Below are positions 9,260 to 18,182 of a stretch of DNA of 64,000 nt, piece after piece. The stretch comes from Ruminococcus sp. GTDB lineage: Bacteria; Bacillota; Clostridia; Oscillospirales; Ruminococcaceae. The translations under genes and the position numbers were made by a program. The notes beneath the pieces are model-generated. The model ran no database searches and was not told the origin of the DNA. It saw nothing but the letters and a program-made list of their open reading frames with translations. How positions within the stretch are numbered: position 1 is the stretch's first letter; each line of letters opens with the position of its first letter. The stretch lies in assembly GCF_017464355.1 (NCBI RefSeq), contig NZ_JAFUAG010000041.1, positions 186,001 through 250,000 on the forward strand, given 5' to 3'.

Positions 9260-10487
9260 TGCTGTCATAGTCGGCGGCGGCGCTGCAGGACTTTTCTGCG
9301 GCGCACAGCTGGGTCTGCTGGGCAAGTCCGCTGTGGTCATCGAGAAAAATGAGCGCTTCGGAAGAAAGCTGCGCATTACGGGCAAGGGCAGGTGCAATGT
9401 CACAAATAACTGCGATGTTGAAACTGTCATGAAAAATATCCCCCGCAACAGCCGCTTCATGTATTCCTCCCTCAGCAGATTTGCCCCTGAGGATGCCATG
9501 GCTTTCTTTGAAGGCCTGGGTGTTCCCCTTAAGACAGAAAGGGGCAACAGGGTCTTTCCCGTCAGTGACAGCGCCCATGATATAGCTGATGCACTGGTAA
9601 AGTGCTGCCTTGACTGCGGCACGGAACTTGTCAGCGGGGAAGTTACCTCCCTTATCATCGAAGACGGTGAGGCTGCGGGTGTAAGGTGCGGTGACAGAGA
9701 GTTCCTTGGCGGAAGTGTCATCATCGCCGCAGGCGGTCGTTCCTACCCTAAAACAGGCTCGGACGGTTTCGGTTATAAGCTTGCAAAGTCTGCTGGCCAT
9801 AGGGTGACGCCCATACTGCCTTCCCTCTGCCCTATAGTTACGGCAGAACATGAAGAATCCGCCGAAATGATGGGATTGAGTCTGAAAAATTGTACACTTG
9901 CCCTCCGTGAGGACGACAAGACAAAGCCTGTCTATGAAGAGCTGGGCGAGATGTTGTTTACCCACTTCGGGCTGTCGGGGCCGCTGGTGCTTTCGGCCAG
10001 TGCCCATCTTCGGGATATGGAAAAGCATACCTATCACCTTGATATCGACCTAAAGCCCGCCCTCAGCCATGAACAGCTCGATGCCCGTCTGCTGCGGGAC
10101 TTCGGAGATTTCCCCAACCGTGAGTTTTGCAATTCTCTGGGTAAGCTTCTGCCTGCCAAGATGATACCCGTCATCGTCAGAAGAAGCGGCATACCTTCGG
10201 ATAAACGGGTCAACCAGATAACCCGTGAGGAACGCAGAAAGCTGGCTGAAACACTGAAAAAACTCACCTATACAGTTGACCGACTGAGGCCTATCGACGA
10301 GGCTATAATCACCCGCGGCGGTGTGGAGCTTTCCGAGATAGCCCCGAAGACTATGGAGTCTAAACTATGTAAAAAATTGTACTTTATTGGCGAGATACTC
10401 GACCTCGATGCCTACACGGGCGGCTTTAATCTTCAAATAGCATGGTCTACTGCCTATGCCTGCGCCCAGGCCGTTGAGTATACCTGA
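9243..10487 (+). CDS. NAD(P)/FAD-dependent oxidoreductase, HI0933/BaiN-like
   Basis: A 414-residue flavoprotein starting MTKKYDAVIVGGGAAG, whose GGGAAG dinucleotide-binding loop binds FAD. The family signature GRKLRITGKGRCNVTN follows, and the C-terminal ITRGGVELSEI / GGFNLQIAWSTAY motifs are characteristic. HI0933-like proteins include BaiN of bile acid metabolism and others of unknown substrate, so no reaction is assigned. The frame extends upstream to 9144, but ATG 9243 gives the correct family N-terminus. It overlaps the RpiR gene by 17 nt in another frame. Confidence 0.9.
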   Translation: MTKKYDAVIVGGGAAGLFCGAQLGLLGKSAVVIEKNERFGRKLRITGKGRCNVTNNCDVETVMKNIPRNSRFMYSSLSRFAPEDAMAFFEGLGVPLKTERGNRVFPVSDSAHDIADALVKCCLDCGTELVSGEVTSLIIEDGEAAGVRCGDREFLGGSVIIAAGGRSYPKTGSDGFGYKLAKSAGHRVTPILPSLCPIVTAEHEESAEMMGLSLKNCTLALREDDKTKPVYEELGEMLFTHFGLSGPLVLSASAHLRDMEKHTYHLDIDLKPALSHEQLDARLLRDFGDFPNREFCNSLGKLLPAKMIPVIVRRSGIPSDKRVNQITREERRKLAETLKKLTYTVDRLRPIDEAIITRGGVELSEIAPKTMESKLCKKLYFIGEILDLDAYTGGFNLQIAWSTAYACAQAVEYT

Positions 10488-10534
10488 GTATGAATGATGT
10501 ATGATATTATCTTTATATAAGGAGTTGTTAAAAT

Positions 10535-11899
10535 ATGGGAATTAATATAGCCCTTGACGGACCCTCGGGAGCAGGAAAGTCCACCATCGCCAAGGCAGTG
10601 GCTGCAAAAATGCAGTATGTCTATGTGGACACAGGCGCCATGTACCGCGCAGTTGCCTGCTATATGGTAACAAGCGGCACCGACCTAGACAATACTGAGG
10701 ATATCATCGGCAAGCTGTCCGATATCGCAATAAAGCTTGAATACAAGGAGGGTGCTCAGCACGTTATCCTTAACGGCGAGGACGTTTCCGACAAGATAAG
10801 GACCCCCGAGATATCCATGGCAGCTTCAAAGACCTCTGCTATCCCTGAGGTCAGAACATTCCTGTTCGACCTCCAGCAGACTATGGCCAAGGAAAATGAT
10901 ATCATAATGGACGGCCGTGATATCGGCACGGTAGTTCTGCCCAACGCCGATGTGAAGATATTCCTGACAGCTTCCGCAGAAGAAAGGGCTGATCGCCGCT
11001 TCAAGGAGCTTCAGGAGAAAGGCGACCCCTCTACCTATGAGGAAGTCCTGAGAGATATCGAACAGCGTGACTACAACGATACCCACCGTGAAACTGCTCC
11101 CCTCAAAAAGGCAGATGACGCTGTTGAGGTGGATACTACTTCTCTTGATCTGCAGCAGTCTATCGACGAGATCTGCCGTGTGATCACCGAGAAGCTGGAG
11201 CAAAAAAAAAAATCTGAGCCATTGACCGAAAAGAAAGAGCGCACCCCCCGTGTTATCATGGAGGTCAGACCTATCAGCAAGACTAAAAGGATAAGCCCTG
11301 TTAAGCAGTTTTTCTATGATCTGCTGAGGGTCATCGTCATAGCGCTCTATCATCTTTTCTATAATATCAGGTGGGAGGGCACTGAGAATGTCCCTAAGGA
11401 CGGCGGAAATATCTTCGCCTCAAACCACCGCAGCTATCAGGACCCCGTGTTCATCGCACTGCATACCAAGGTCCCTCTTTCCTATATGGCTAAGGATGAG
11501 CTTTTCCAGGGTAACAAGGCTTTCAAGGTGCTGATAACCGCTTTCGGCGCTTTCCCTGTTACCCGAGGCAAGGGCGATACTGCTGTTATAGATACATCTA
11601 TCGAAAAGCTTGAAATGGGCAGAAATCTGGCTATCTTTCCCGAGGGCACACGTTCCAAGGACGGTAAGGTCGGCAAGGGCAAAACGGGTGTGGCGCTCAT
11701 CGCCGCAGTTGCCCAGACGAAGATCATCCCTGTGGGCATCACCTTTGAGGGCAAGCTGAAATTCCGTAAAAAGGTGGTCGTTCGTTACGGCAAGCCTATC
11801 ATTCCTTCTGAAATAGGTGCTGCCGGCACCGACAGCAAGTCGCTCAAGGTGTTGAAGAACAAAGTAATGGAAGAAATTACAAGTCTGGTGCATGAGTAA
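10535..11899 (+). CDS. cmk-plsC: Cytidylate kinase fused to 1-acylglycerol-3-phosphate acyltransferase
   Basis: A 454-residue two-domain protein. Residues 1-220 are CMP kinase (P-loop GPSGAGKST, residues 9-17; DTGAMYRA; MDGRDIGT), which phosphorylates CMP/dCMP. A Lys/Glu-rich linker (about 222-245) follows. Residues 250-454 are a PlsC-type acyltransferase with the HX4D motif NHRSYQD and FPEGTRSKDG, which makes phosphatidic acid at the membrane. The linker begins with an 11-A tract at 11202-11212 (codons 223-226, Gln-Lys-Lys-Lys) where slippage would release CMK alone. SD AAGGAG precedes ATG 10535. The stop overlaps ispH-rpsA by 1 nt; cmk next to ispH-rpsA is a common Clostridia arrangement. 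Confidence 0.94.
   Translation: MGINIALDGPSGAGKSTIAKAVAAKMQYVYVDTGAMYRAVACYMVTSGTDLDNTEDIIGKLSDIAIKLEYKEGAQHVILNGEDVSDKIRTPEISMAASKTSAIPEVRTFLFDLQQTMAKENDIIMDGRDIGTVVLPNADVKIFLTASAEERADRRFKELQEKGDPSTYEEVLRDIEQRDYNDTHRETAPLKKADDAVEVDTTSLDLQQSIDEICRVITEKLEQKKKSEPLTEKKERTPRVIMEVRPISKTKRISPVKQFFYDLLRVIVIALYHLFYNIRWEGTENVPKDGGNIFASNHRSYQDPVFIALHTKVPLSYMAKDELFQGNKAFKVLITAFGAFPVTRGKGDTAVIDTSIEKLEMGRNLAIFPEGTRSKDGKVGKGKTGVALIAAVAQTKIIPVGITFEGKLKFRKKVVVRYGKPIIPSEIGAAGTDSKSLKVLKNKVMEEITSLVHE
11202..11212 (+). repeat. 11-A homopolymer at the CMK/PlsC domain junction
   Basis: Eleven consecutive A residues inside cmk-plsC at codons 223-226. Adding one A (or a -1 shift) gives TGA at 11215-11217; losing one A (or a +1 shift) gives TGA at 11223-11225. 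Either slip therefore terminates immediately after the kinase domain. Confidence 0.85.
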
Positions 11900-13869
11900 T
11901 GTTAAGTAAATGTAAAATTTTTGTTGCTAAAAGCGCAGGTTTCTGTTTTGGTGTAGACAGAGCGATAAAAATGGTGTATAATGAATTGGATAACCGAAAT
12001 AATATTGTGACGTTGGGTCCAATCATTCACAATCAGAACGTCGTTGATGACCTGAAAGCCAGAGGGGTCTATCCCGCTGAGCTGGAAGACATCAAAAAAG
12101 GACAGACTGTCATCATACGTTCCCACGGTGTCAGCAGGGAAGTCATGGAAAAGCTTGACGAACTTGGCGCTGAGGTCGTTGATGCGACTTGTCCCTTTGT
12201 GAGGAAGATACATAATATCGCAGCAAGCAAGTCTGCTGAGGGATATGTGGTACTGATAGCAGGCGATGCCGCTCACCCTGAGGTAAAAGGGATAATGGGA
12301 CACAGTGACGGCGAGTGTTATGTGTTTGAAAATTGTGACGACTTTGAAAATTTGGTGAAAAGCCAGAATTTTTCACAAAAAAAGGTTGCAATTTTGGCGC
12401 AGACGACGTATAATAAGAATATGTGGAAAAACTGTGTCACGCTTTTTGAAAAATATCTTCCCCATGCGGAGATATGCGAGACTATCTGCAACGCGACCAA
12501 TATCCGTCAGGACGAAGCTGAGGATATGGCGAAGAAAGCTGACCTCATGGTCATCGTTGGCGGAAAGCACAGTTCAAATACCCACAAACTCAAGGCTATC
12601 TGCGAACAGCACTGTAAGACAGTGCTTGTTGAGAATGCCTGTGATCTTAGAAGTTGCGGTCTTGACCTGACCGGAGCAAAATTTATCGGGATCTCTGCCG
12701 GTGCTTCGACACCCGGCTATATTATAAAGGAGGTACAGGACACTATGAGTGAACTGCTGAACAATGTTGACAATAATGTTGTTGACGAAGAATTTAATCT
12801 GGAGGCGATCGATAAGACCCTCAAAAAAATATATCCGGGAGCGAAGGTAGAAGGCACTGTCGAATCTGTGAACGATACCGAGGTCATTGTTGACATCGGC
12901 ACCAAGCATACAGGCTATGTATCTCTGAGCGAGCTTACTGATGATCCTACCAAGAAGCCCTCAGATATAGTTAGCGTAGGCGACACTATCGAGCTTATCG
13001 TTATCAAGACAAGCGATACCGACGGTACTGTAATGCTCTCCAAGAAGAGAGTTGACGCTGTAAAGAGCTTCCAGAAGATCAAGGATGCTGCTGAAAGCGG
13101 CGAGATACTCGAGGGTATCGTTACAAACGTTGTAAAGGGCGGCGTGCTCGTTTCTTCTGACGGCGTAAAGGTATTCGTACCTGCTTCTCAGGCTGCTCCC
13201 AGGAGAGATTTCGATCTCAACGAGCTGCTGAAGCAGAGCGTTAAGTTCAAGATCCTTGAAGTTAATGACGCTAAGCAGAGAGCAGTTGGTTCTGTAAGAG
13301 CAGTTGCAAGAGATGAAAAGGCTGCTGCGCAGGCTAAGTTCTTTGAGACTGCTGAGGCAGGCGCTGAAATGGAAGGCGTTGTTAAGTCTATAACTGATTA
13401 CGGCGTATTCGTTGACCTGGGCGGTGTTGACGGCCTGGTAAGAAGAGCAGACCTTAGCTGGAACAGGATCAAGCACCCTTCCGATGTTGTTGCTATCGGT
13501 GACAAGGTAACTGTTAAGATCAAGGATATCGATCCTGAGACCAAGAAGGTTTCCCTTACATACAAGAAGGATTCTGAAAATCCCTGGGAGATATTTGTAA
13601 ACAACTATGAGGTAGGTCAGGACGTTAAGGCTACTATCGTATCTATCACTTCCTTCGGTGCATTCGCACAGATCATTGATGGTATCGACGGCCTTATCCA
13701 CATCTCTCAGATAGCTAATCAGAGAGTAAACAATGTGGCTGATATACTGGCTGTTGGCGACGTTGTTGACTGCCGCATCACTGAGATCGACGCTGATAAG
13801 AAGAGGATCAGCCTTTCCAGAAGAGCTCTGCTCGACGATGAGGAAGAGATCGAGAACGACGCTGAATAA
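11899..13869 (+). CDS. ispH-rpsA: IspH (HMBPP reductase) fused to ribosomal protein S1
   Basis: A 656-residue fusion known across Clostridia. Residues 1-282 are IspH, the 4Fe-4S enzyme that makes IPP and DMAPP in the MEP pathway; its three cluster cysteines sit in AGFCFGV (Cys16), DATCPFV and ETICNATN. Residues 283-656 carry four S1 RNA-binding repeats (GTVESVNDTEVIVDIG, GIVTNVVKGGVLV, GVVKSITDYGVFVDLG, ATIVSITSFGAFA). Codon choice shifts to that of a highly expressed gene in the S1 part. An AAAGGAGG and in-frame ATG (12745, Met283) lie at the junction. The start overlaps the cmk-plsC stop (TAATG). ispD lies elsewhere in this window at 19715. Confidence 0.96.
   Translation: MLSKCKIFVAKSAGFCFGVDRAIKMVYNELDNRNNIVTLGPIIHNQNVVDDLKARGVYPAELEDIKKGQTVIIRSHGVSREVMEKLDELGAEVVDATCPFVRKIHNIAASKSAEGYVVLIAGDAAHPEVKGIMGHSDGECYVFENCDDFENLVKSQNFSQKKVAILAQTTYNKNMWKNCVTLFEKYLPHAEICETICNATNIRQDEAEDMAKKADLMVIVGGKHSSNTHKLKAICEQHCKTVLVENACDLRSCGLDLTGAKFIGISAGASTPGYIIKEVQDTMSELLNNVDNNVVDEEFNLEAIDKTLKKIYPGAKVEGTVESVNDTEVIVDIGTKHTGYVSLSELTDDPTKKPSDIVSVGDTIELIVIKTSDTDGTVMLSKKRVDAVKSFQKIKDAAESGEILEGIVTNVVKGGVLVSSDGVKVFVPASQAAPRRDFDLNELLKQSVKFKILEVNDAKQRAVGSVRAVARDEKAAAQAKFFETAEAGAEMEGVVKSITDYGVFVDLGGVDGLVRRADLSWNRIKHPSDVVAIGDKVTVKIKDIDPETKKVSLTYKKDSENPWEIFVNNYEVGQDVKATIVSITSFGAFAQIIDGIDGLIHISQIANQRVNNVADILAVGDVVDCRITEIDADKKRISLSRRALLDDEEEIENDAE
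12726..12747 (+). promoter_or_regulatory. Internal ribosome binding site and ATG at IspH/S1 boundary
   Basis: AAAGGAGG (12726-12733) is followed after 11 nt by ATG 12745-12747, in frame with the fusion (codon 283) and directly before the S1 repeats. It could start a separate 374-residue S1 protein. Confidence 0.55.
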
Positions 13870-13882
13870 TCGGCATTTGATC

Positions 13883-13912
13883 ATGGGGACGATTATTCGT
13901 CCCCATTTTTCA
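13883..13912 (+). terminator. Rho-independent terminator after ispH-rpsA
   Basis: Perfect 10-bp stem (13883-13892 with 13897-13906), TTAT loop, then a T tract. It ends the long plus-strand run that began upstream of tepA. Confidence 0.93.
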
Positions 13913-13992
13913 TTTTAAAGAGATATACTGACCAATAGTATAAATGTACTGATTTAAACGCTTATCTGCTGCATAATTTGTTTGCCAGAGAC

Positions 13993-14021
13993 TTGCATTA
14001 TCTTAGAAAATATGGTATAAT
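13993..14021 (+). promoter_or_regulatory. Sigma-A promoter of the PBP1A gene
   Basis: TTGCAT (13993-13998), 17-nt spacer, TATAAT (14016-14021), 60 nt before ATG 14082. Confidence 0.75.
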
Positions 14022-14081
14022 AATACTAAGTAATGATAATATACGCGTTTGATCGCTTTTAGTAACGGAAGGTCTATTTAT

Positions 14082-16304
14082 ATGGAACAAAAAAGAAGAA
14101 AAACAACAATCAAAAAAAGAAAAAGACGAGGCACAAACCCTGTCGTGCATATCCTTAAGGCACTGGGTACGCTGTTGCTGTCTGTATTTCTCATAATTAT
14201 AATCACGCTGTCTATCTTCGGCACGGTGCTTACTATCTACGTTCTGAATTTTGCAGATACTACCACCACCGTTACCCTGGAAAAGACCGAGGGCGGTACT
14301 ATCACCAGGTTCCTCTACGATAATCCCGATTATGATGAGGAAGTTGATGACCCTATCGACCAGTATGTGCTTTATTACAGCATGAGAAATGAGTATAAGC
14401 ATTTCATATGGGCTGACCTTGAAGAGATACCTCAGGTAGTTCAGGACGCTTATGTGTATACTGAGGACGAGCGTTTCTATAACCATGACGGTGTTGACTT
14501 CAAGAGTACCTTTGCAGCCTTCGTAAATATTTTTCTTCCAACGGGCAGAAGCCGAGGCGGTTCGACTATCACTCAGCAGACCATAAAAAATCTGACAGGT
14601 GATAATGCCACCGACGGTGTACAGGGTATCGAACGTAAGATACGAGAGGTCTTCCGTGCTATCAACGTTGAAAAGACCTATACTAAGGACGATATCCTCC
14701 AGAGCTACCTGAATGTTATCCCCTGCGGTACTCAGCAGTATGATATCATCGGTATCCAGGCAGCCGCAAACTTCTATTTCGGTAAGGACGTTTCTGAGCT
14801 TGACCTCGCAGAGGCTGCTTGTCTTGCAGGTATGAACAATGCTCCTGCCTATAACAACCCTATCGACAATATCAAAAATAACGACGCAAGACGTAAGTAC
14901 TGCCTTGATCATATGCTTGAAAACGGTGCTATCTCCGAGCAGGAATATACTGAGGCTCTGAATGAACCACTTGAGCTTGCTGGCAACTTTGATTATTCCA
15001 GCGAAACTGTTTACGACGGTGAGCTGGAGGATCAGGGCATTACCGACTGGTACCTCGATGCCGCTATAAGTGAGGCCGAGGAAAGGATAGCCGATGAGGC
15101 GGGCATAACCATCGAGGAAGCCCGTGAAAGACTGTATAATCAGGGCTATACCGTTTATACAAATGTTGATATCGATATGCAGCGCAAGGTCGAAAAGGCT
15201 ATGCAGACCGCAAGTAACTTTACCACCTGGGATATGGATCCCGAGGACGATACCCTCTGGTCTGACTTTGTTTGTATGGACTATAAGGGCAATGTTAAGG
15301 CAGTTGTCGGCAGCCGCTGGGAGAAGACCGAGTCCCGTAACCTGTACATGGTAACACAGGGTACCCGTTCTCCCGGTTCGTGTATCAAGCCAATAGCTTC
15401 CTATGCGCCTGCGTTGGATCAGGATATGATAACCTGGTCGTCACTCTATAACGACTCGCCTATCGAGATCGAAGTTGAGGGCGGCGAGAAATCCAAGTGG
15501 CCTGTCAACTACTCAGAGGACGGCTCCAGTTCAAACTGGTCCTATAAGGATCTCTTCACTTATCAGATGCTGCTCAAGTCCCTTAATACCATGCCTGCAC
15601 AGCTGATAAAGAAGATGACCCCCGCTTACTCTTATAATTTCCTTAAGAACAAGCTGGATATCACCACCCTTACAGAATCCGATGCTGACTATTCACCTGT
15701 TACTGTCGGCGGTCTCAGTCAGGGTCTTACGCTGGAAGAACTTGTCGGCGCTTATATGATCTTCGGCAACGGCGGTAGAAAGTATGATGTAAGCTATATC
15801 TACAAGATCGAAGATTCCACAGGCAAGCCCGTTTACGAAAAGAACGAGGGATATAAGCAGGCTATCTCCGACAGTACCTCATATATCATGAACCGTATGA
15901 TGCAGTACGTCATCAACGATAAGGAAGGAACAGGTAGATACGCTAAGCTTAAGAAGACAGACCTTGTCGGCAAGACAGGTACTTCCGAAAGCTGGTACGA
16001 CCTTAACTTCGTTGGCTGTACACCTGATTATGTATCGGGTATCTGGATAGGTTACGAAAATCAGGAAACTATCCCCACTAACGATTATGAGAATATAGGT
16101 GCTATCTGGAAGAACATTTTCGGCGACATAGCCGATGCTGAGGAGCATAAGAGCTTCAATGATACCTTCCCCATGCCTGATACAGTTGTAAAGCTTGATT
16201 ACTGTACAAGGACAGGCCTTATAGCTACAAACGGCTGCTCCAGCCGTGCAACAGGCTATTTCAAGGCATCTAATACACCAGATTACTGCTACGGCGGACA
16301 TTAA
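14082..16304 (+). CDS. Class A penicillin-binding protein (PBP1A-like)
   Basis: A bifunctional peptidoglycan glycosyltransferase and transpeptidase of 740 residues. A very basic cytoplasmic tail (KRRKTTIKKRKRRG) precedes one transmembrane helix. The GT51 domain shows EDERFYNHDGVD and GGSTITQQTIKNLTG. The transpeptidase domain shows SxxK (SCIK within SPGSCIKPI), SLN and KTGTSES. The frame extends 11 codons upstream with a TTG, but ATG 14082 with SD GGAAGG gives the normal N-terminus. It is flanked by its own promoter and terminator, so it is monocistronic. Confidence 0.95.
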   Translation: MEQKRRKTTIKKRKRRGTNPVVHILKALGTLLLSVFLIIIITLSIFGTVLTIYVLNFADTTTTVTLEKTEGGTITRFLYDNPDYDEEVDDPIDQYVLYYSMRNEYKHFIWADLEEIPQVVQDAYVYTEDERFYNHDGVDFKSTFAAFVNIFLPTGRSRGGSTITQQTIKNLTGDNATDGVQGIERKIREVFRAINVEKTYTKDDILQSYLNVIPCGTQQYDIIGIQAAANFYFGKDVSELDLAEAACLAGMNNAPAYNNPIDNIKNNDARRKYCLDHMLENGAISEQEYTEALNEPLELAGNFDYSSETVYDGELEDQGITDWYLDAAISEAEERIADEAGITIEEARERLYNQGYTVYTNVDIDMQRKVEKAMQTASNFTTWDMDPEDDTLWSDFVCMDYKGNVKAVVGSRWEKTESRNLYMVTQGTRSPGSCIKPIASYAPALDQDMITWSSLYNDSPIEIEVEGGEKSKWPVNYSEDGSSSNWSYKDLFTYQMLLKSLNTMPAQLIKKMTPAYSYNFLKNKLDITTLTESDADYSPVTVGGLSQGLTLEELVGAYMIFGNGGRKYDVSYIYKIEDSTGKPVYEKNEGYKQAISDSTSYIMNRMMQYVINDKEGTGRYAKLKKTDLVGKTGTSESWYDLNFVGCTPDYVSGIWIGYENQETIPTNDYENIGAIWKNIFGDIADAEEHKSFNDTFPMPDTVVKLDYCTRTGLIATNGCSSRATGYFKASNTPDYCYGGH

Positions 16305-16314
16305 AAGTATCCGT

Positions 16315-16347
16315 GACCTCCGTACTTTTGTGCGGAGGTCATTTTTT
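16315..16347 (+). terminator. Rho-independent terminator after PBP gene
   Basis: 11-bp stem (16315-16325 with 16330-16340, one G-T pair), TTTT loop, six Ts. It ends only 13 nt before the next ATG, so the following gene may be expressed by readthrough. Confidence 0.9.
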
Positions 16348-16359
16348 AGAAGGTTAAAT

Positions 16360-17475
16360 ATGAATAAATTAAAACTGTGCGTCCCATGCCATTTCGGCCT
16401 GGAAAAAACTTTGAAATTTGAGGTCGAAAAGGTCGGGGGCGAAAATATTACGGTTACAGACGGCAAGGTCTGCTTTGAGGGCGACTACGAAACTGTGGCA
16501 AAGGCAAACCTGTGGATATCCACAGGGGAAAGGGTACTTATCGAGCTGACAAGCTTCACAGCCCGCACCTTTGAGGAGCTTTTTCAGGGAGTAACAAGTC
16601 TACCGCTGGAAGATCACATCGGTAAGTACGATGCTTTCCCCGTAAAGGGCTACTCACTGAATTCTCAGCTGCACTCAGTTCCCGATTGCCAGAAGATAAT
16701 CAAAAAAGCCTGCGTTAAGCGCCTTGAAAAGGTCTACGGAATTTCTTATTTTGAGGAAACAGGCGCAAAGCACCAGCTTCAGTTCTCGCTGATGAAAGAT
16801 GTCTTCACTCTTTATCTTGATACATCGGGTGTGGGTCTTCACAAGCGTGGCTACCGCAGAAATTCCAATGCTGCGCCTATTAAGGAAACTCTTGCCGCGG
16901 GAATAATCGACCTTGGCAGGGTGAGAGCAAATTCCATCGTCTGCGACCCCATGTGCGGCTCGGGCACTTTTCTTATCGAGTCCGCCTATAAGGCGCTGAA
17001 AGTTGCCCCGGGTATAAGGAGGAATTTTGCGGCCCAGCAGTGGGAGCAGATACCTGAAAAGGTCTGGCAGAATGCCCGCACTGAGGCCATGGATATGCTT
17101 GACAGGGAAGGCACTTTCAAGGCCTTCGGCTTCGATATCGACGATTTTGCTGTGGAGCTTTCCCGCGATAATGCCAAGAAAGCGGGAGTCGGCTCTAAGA
17201 TAACTGTCAAGGAGCAGGACATCTCAAAGTTTGTCCAGCCTGAGGAGTGCATCACTTTCTGCAATCCCCCCTACGGCGAAAGACTGCTGGAGATACGGGA
17301 CGCTGAGGAGCTATACAAGCGTTTGGGCGACAGGCTGCAGCCCTCCGGGGAAAGACCCTGCTATATAATCTCGCCCCATGAGGAGTTCGAGAAGTTCTTC
17401 GGCAAAAAGGCGGATAAAAAGCGTAAACTGTACAACGGCATGATCAAGTGCGATCTGTATATGTACTTCAAGTAG
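16360..17475 (+). CDS. THUMP-domain class I RNA methyltransferase (RlmL N-terminal type)
   Basis: A 371-residue protein with an N-terminal THUMP RNA-binding domain (about 1-155) and a Rossmann methyltransferase domain (about 160-371). It shows the SAM motif VCDPMCGSGTFLIESA and the catalytic NPPYGER tetrad, which indicates base N-methylation. It matches the stand-alone Firmicutes homologues of RlmL that modify 23S rRNA guanosine, but the exact site is inferred. ATG 16360 with AGAAGG upstream was chosen over an upstream TTG/ATG inside the PBP gene. It lies 9 nt before the HAD gene. Confidence 0.9.
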   Translation: MNKLKLCVPCHFGLEKTLKFEVEKVGGENITVTDGKVCFEGDYETVAKANLWISTGERVLIELTSFTARTFEELFQGVTSLPLEDHIGKYDAFPVKGYSLNSQLHSVPDCQKIIKKACVKRLEKVYGISYFEETGAKHQLQFSLMKDVFTLYLDTSGVGLHKRGYRRNSNAAPIKETLAAGIIDLGRVRANSIVCDPMCGSGTFLIESAYKALKVAPGIRRNFAAQQWEQIPEKVWQNARTEAMDMLDREGTFKAFGFDIDDFAVELSRDNAKKAGVGSKITVKEQDISKFVQPEECITFCNPPYGERLLEIRDAEELYKRLGDRLQPSGERPCYIISPHEEFEKFFGKKADKKRKLYNGMIKCDLYMYFK

Positions 17476-17484
17476 GGAGAAAAA

Positions 17485-18156
17485 ATGTACACTTTGGAAA
17501 ATTTGGACGGTATAGTCTTTGATATGGACGGTGTTATCTTCGACACTGAAAGGCTCAGTATGCGCTGCTGGAAGAAAGTCGGTGAGCGCCACGGCCTTGA
17601 AAATGTGGAGGAAAATATCCGCCTTTGCATAGGCAGAAGCACTAAGGATACCAAGCGTATCATAGCTGAGGCCTATGGTGATAAAGTTGACCTGGACGAG
17701 CTTTATGCTGAGTCCCGTGTGGTGATAAGAGAAGCTTTCGAGCAGGAGGGTATACCCGTTAAAATAGGCGCCCCCGAGGTGCTGAGGTGGCTGCATGACA
17801 GCGGCATAAAGGTCGGGCTGGCATCTTCTACCAGTTATGATACCGTTGTCCGTGAAATGCAGGAGGTCGGCCTTATTGATTGCTTTGATGTCATCATTGG
17901 CGGTGATATGGTAGAAAATTCCAAACCCGATCCCGATATCTACCTTAAAGCCTGCCAAAGGCTGGGAGTTGACCCCGCAAATACTCTGGCTGTGGAGGAT
18001 TCGCGCAACGGCATGATCTCTGCCCACGCAGCGGGAATGATACCCGTGCTTATCCCTGACCTTGTAGAGCCTGACGAAGAAATGCTCGAAAAAGCACATA
18101 TCAAGCTAAACAGCTTGACGGAATTTAAAGATACATTGTTAAGTACAGGCATATAG
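17485..18156 (+). CDS. HAD-superfamily sugar-phosphatase/phosphoglucomutase-like protein
   Basis: A 223-residue HAD subfamily IA hydrolase. Motif I is DMDGVIFDTE (nucleophile and acid Asp), motif II SS in GLASSTSYD, motif III Lys in ENSKPDPDIY, and motif IV is VEDSRNG. The helical cap follows motif I (about 15-85). This pattern fits beta-phosphoglucomutase-like proteins and small-molecule phosphatases; the substrate cannot be fixed. It follows the rRNA methyltransferase by 9 nt and probably shares its transcript. Confidence 0.9.
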   Translation: MYTLENLDGIVFDMDGVIFDTERLSMRCWKKVGERHGLENVEENIRLCIGRSTKDTKRIIAEAYGDKVDLDELYAESRVVIREAFEQEGIPVKIGAPEVLRWLHDSGIKVGLASSTSYDTVVREMQEVGLIDCFDVIIGGDMVENSKPDPDIYLKACQRLGVDPANTLAVEDSRNGMISAHAAGMIPVLIPDLVEPDEEMLEKAHIKLNSLTEFKDTLLSTGI

Positions 18157-18182
18157 CCTGACAAATAAAGGAGGTAAAAATT

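Noticed and set aside
12961-13884. 307-codon minus-strand ORF opposite S1
   Set aside because: Shadow of the highly expressed S1 region; it runs into the terminator hairpin.
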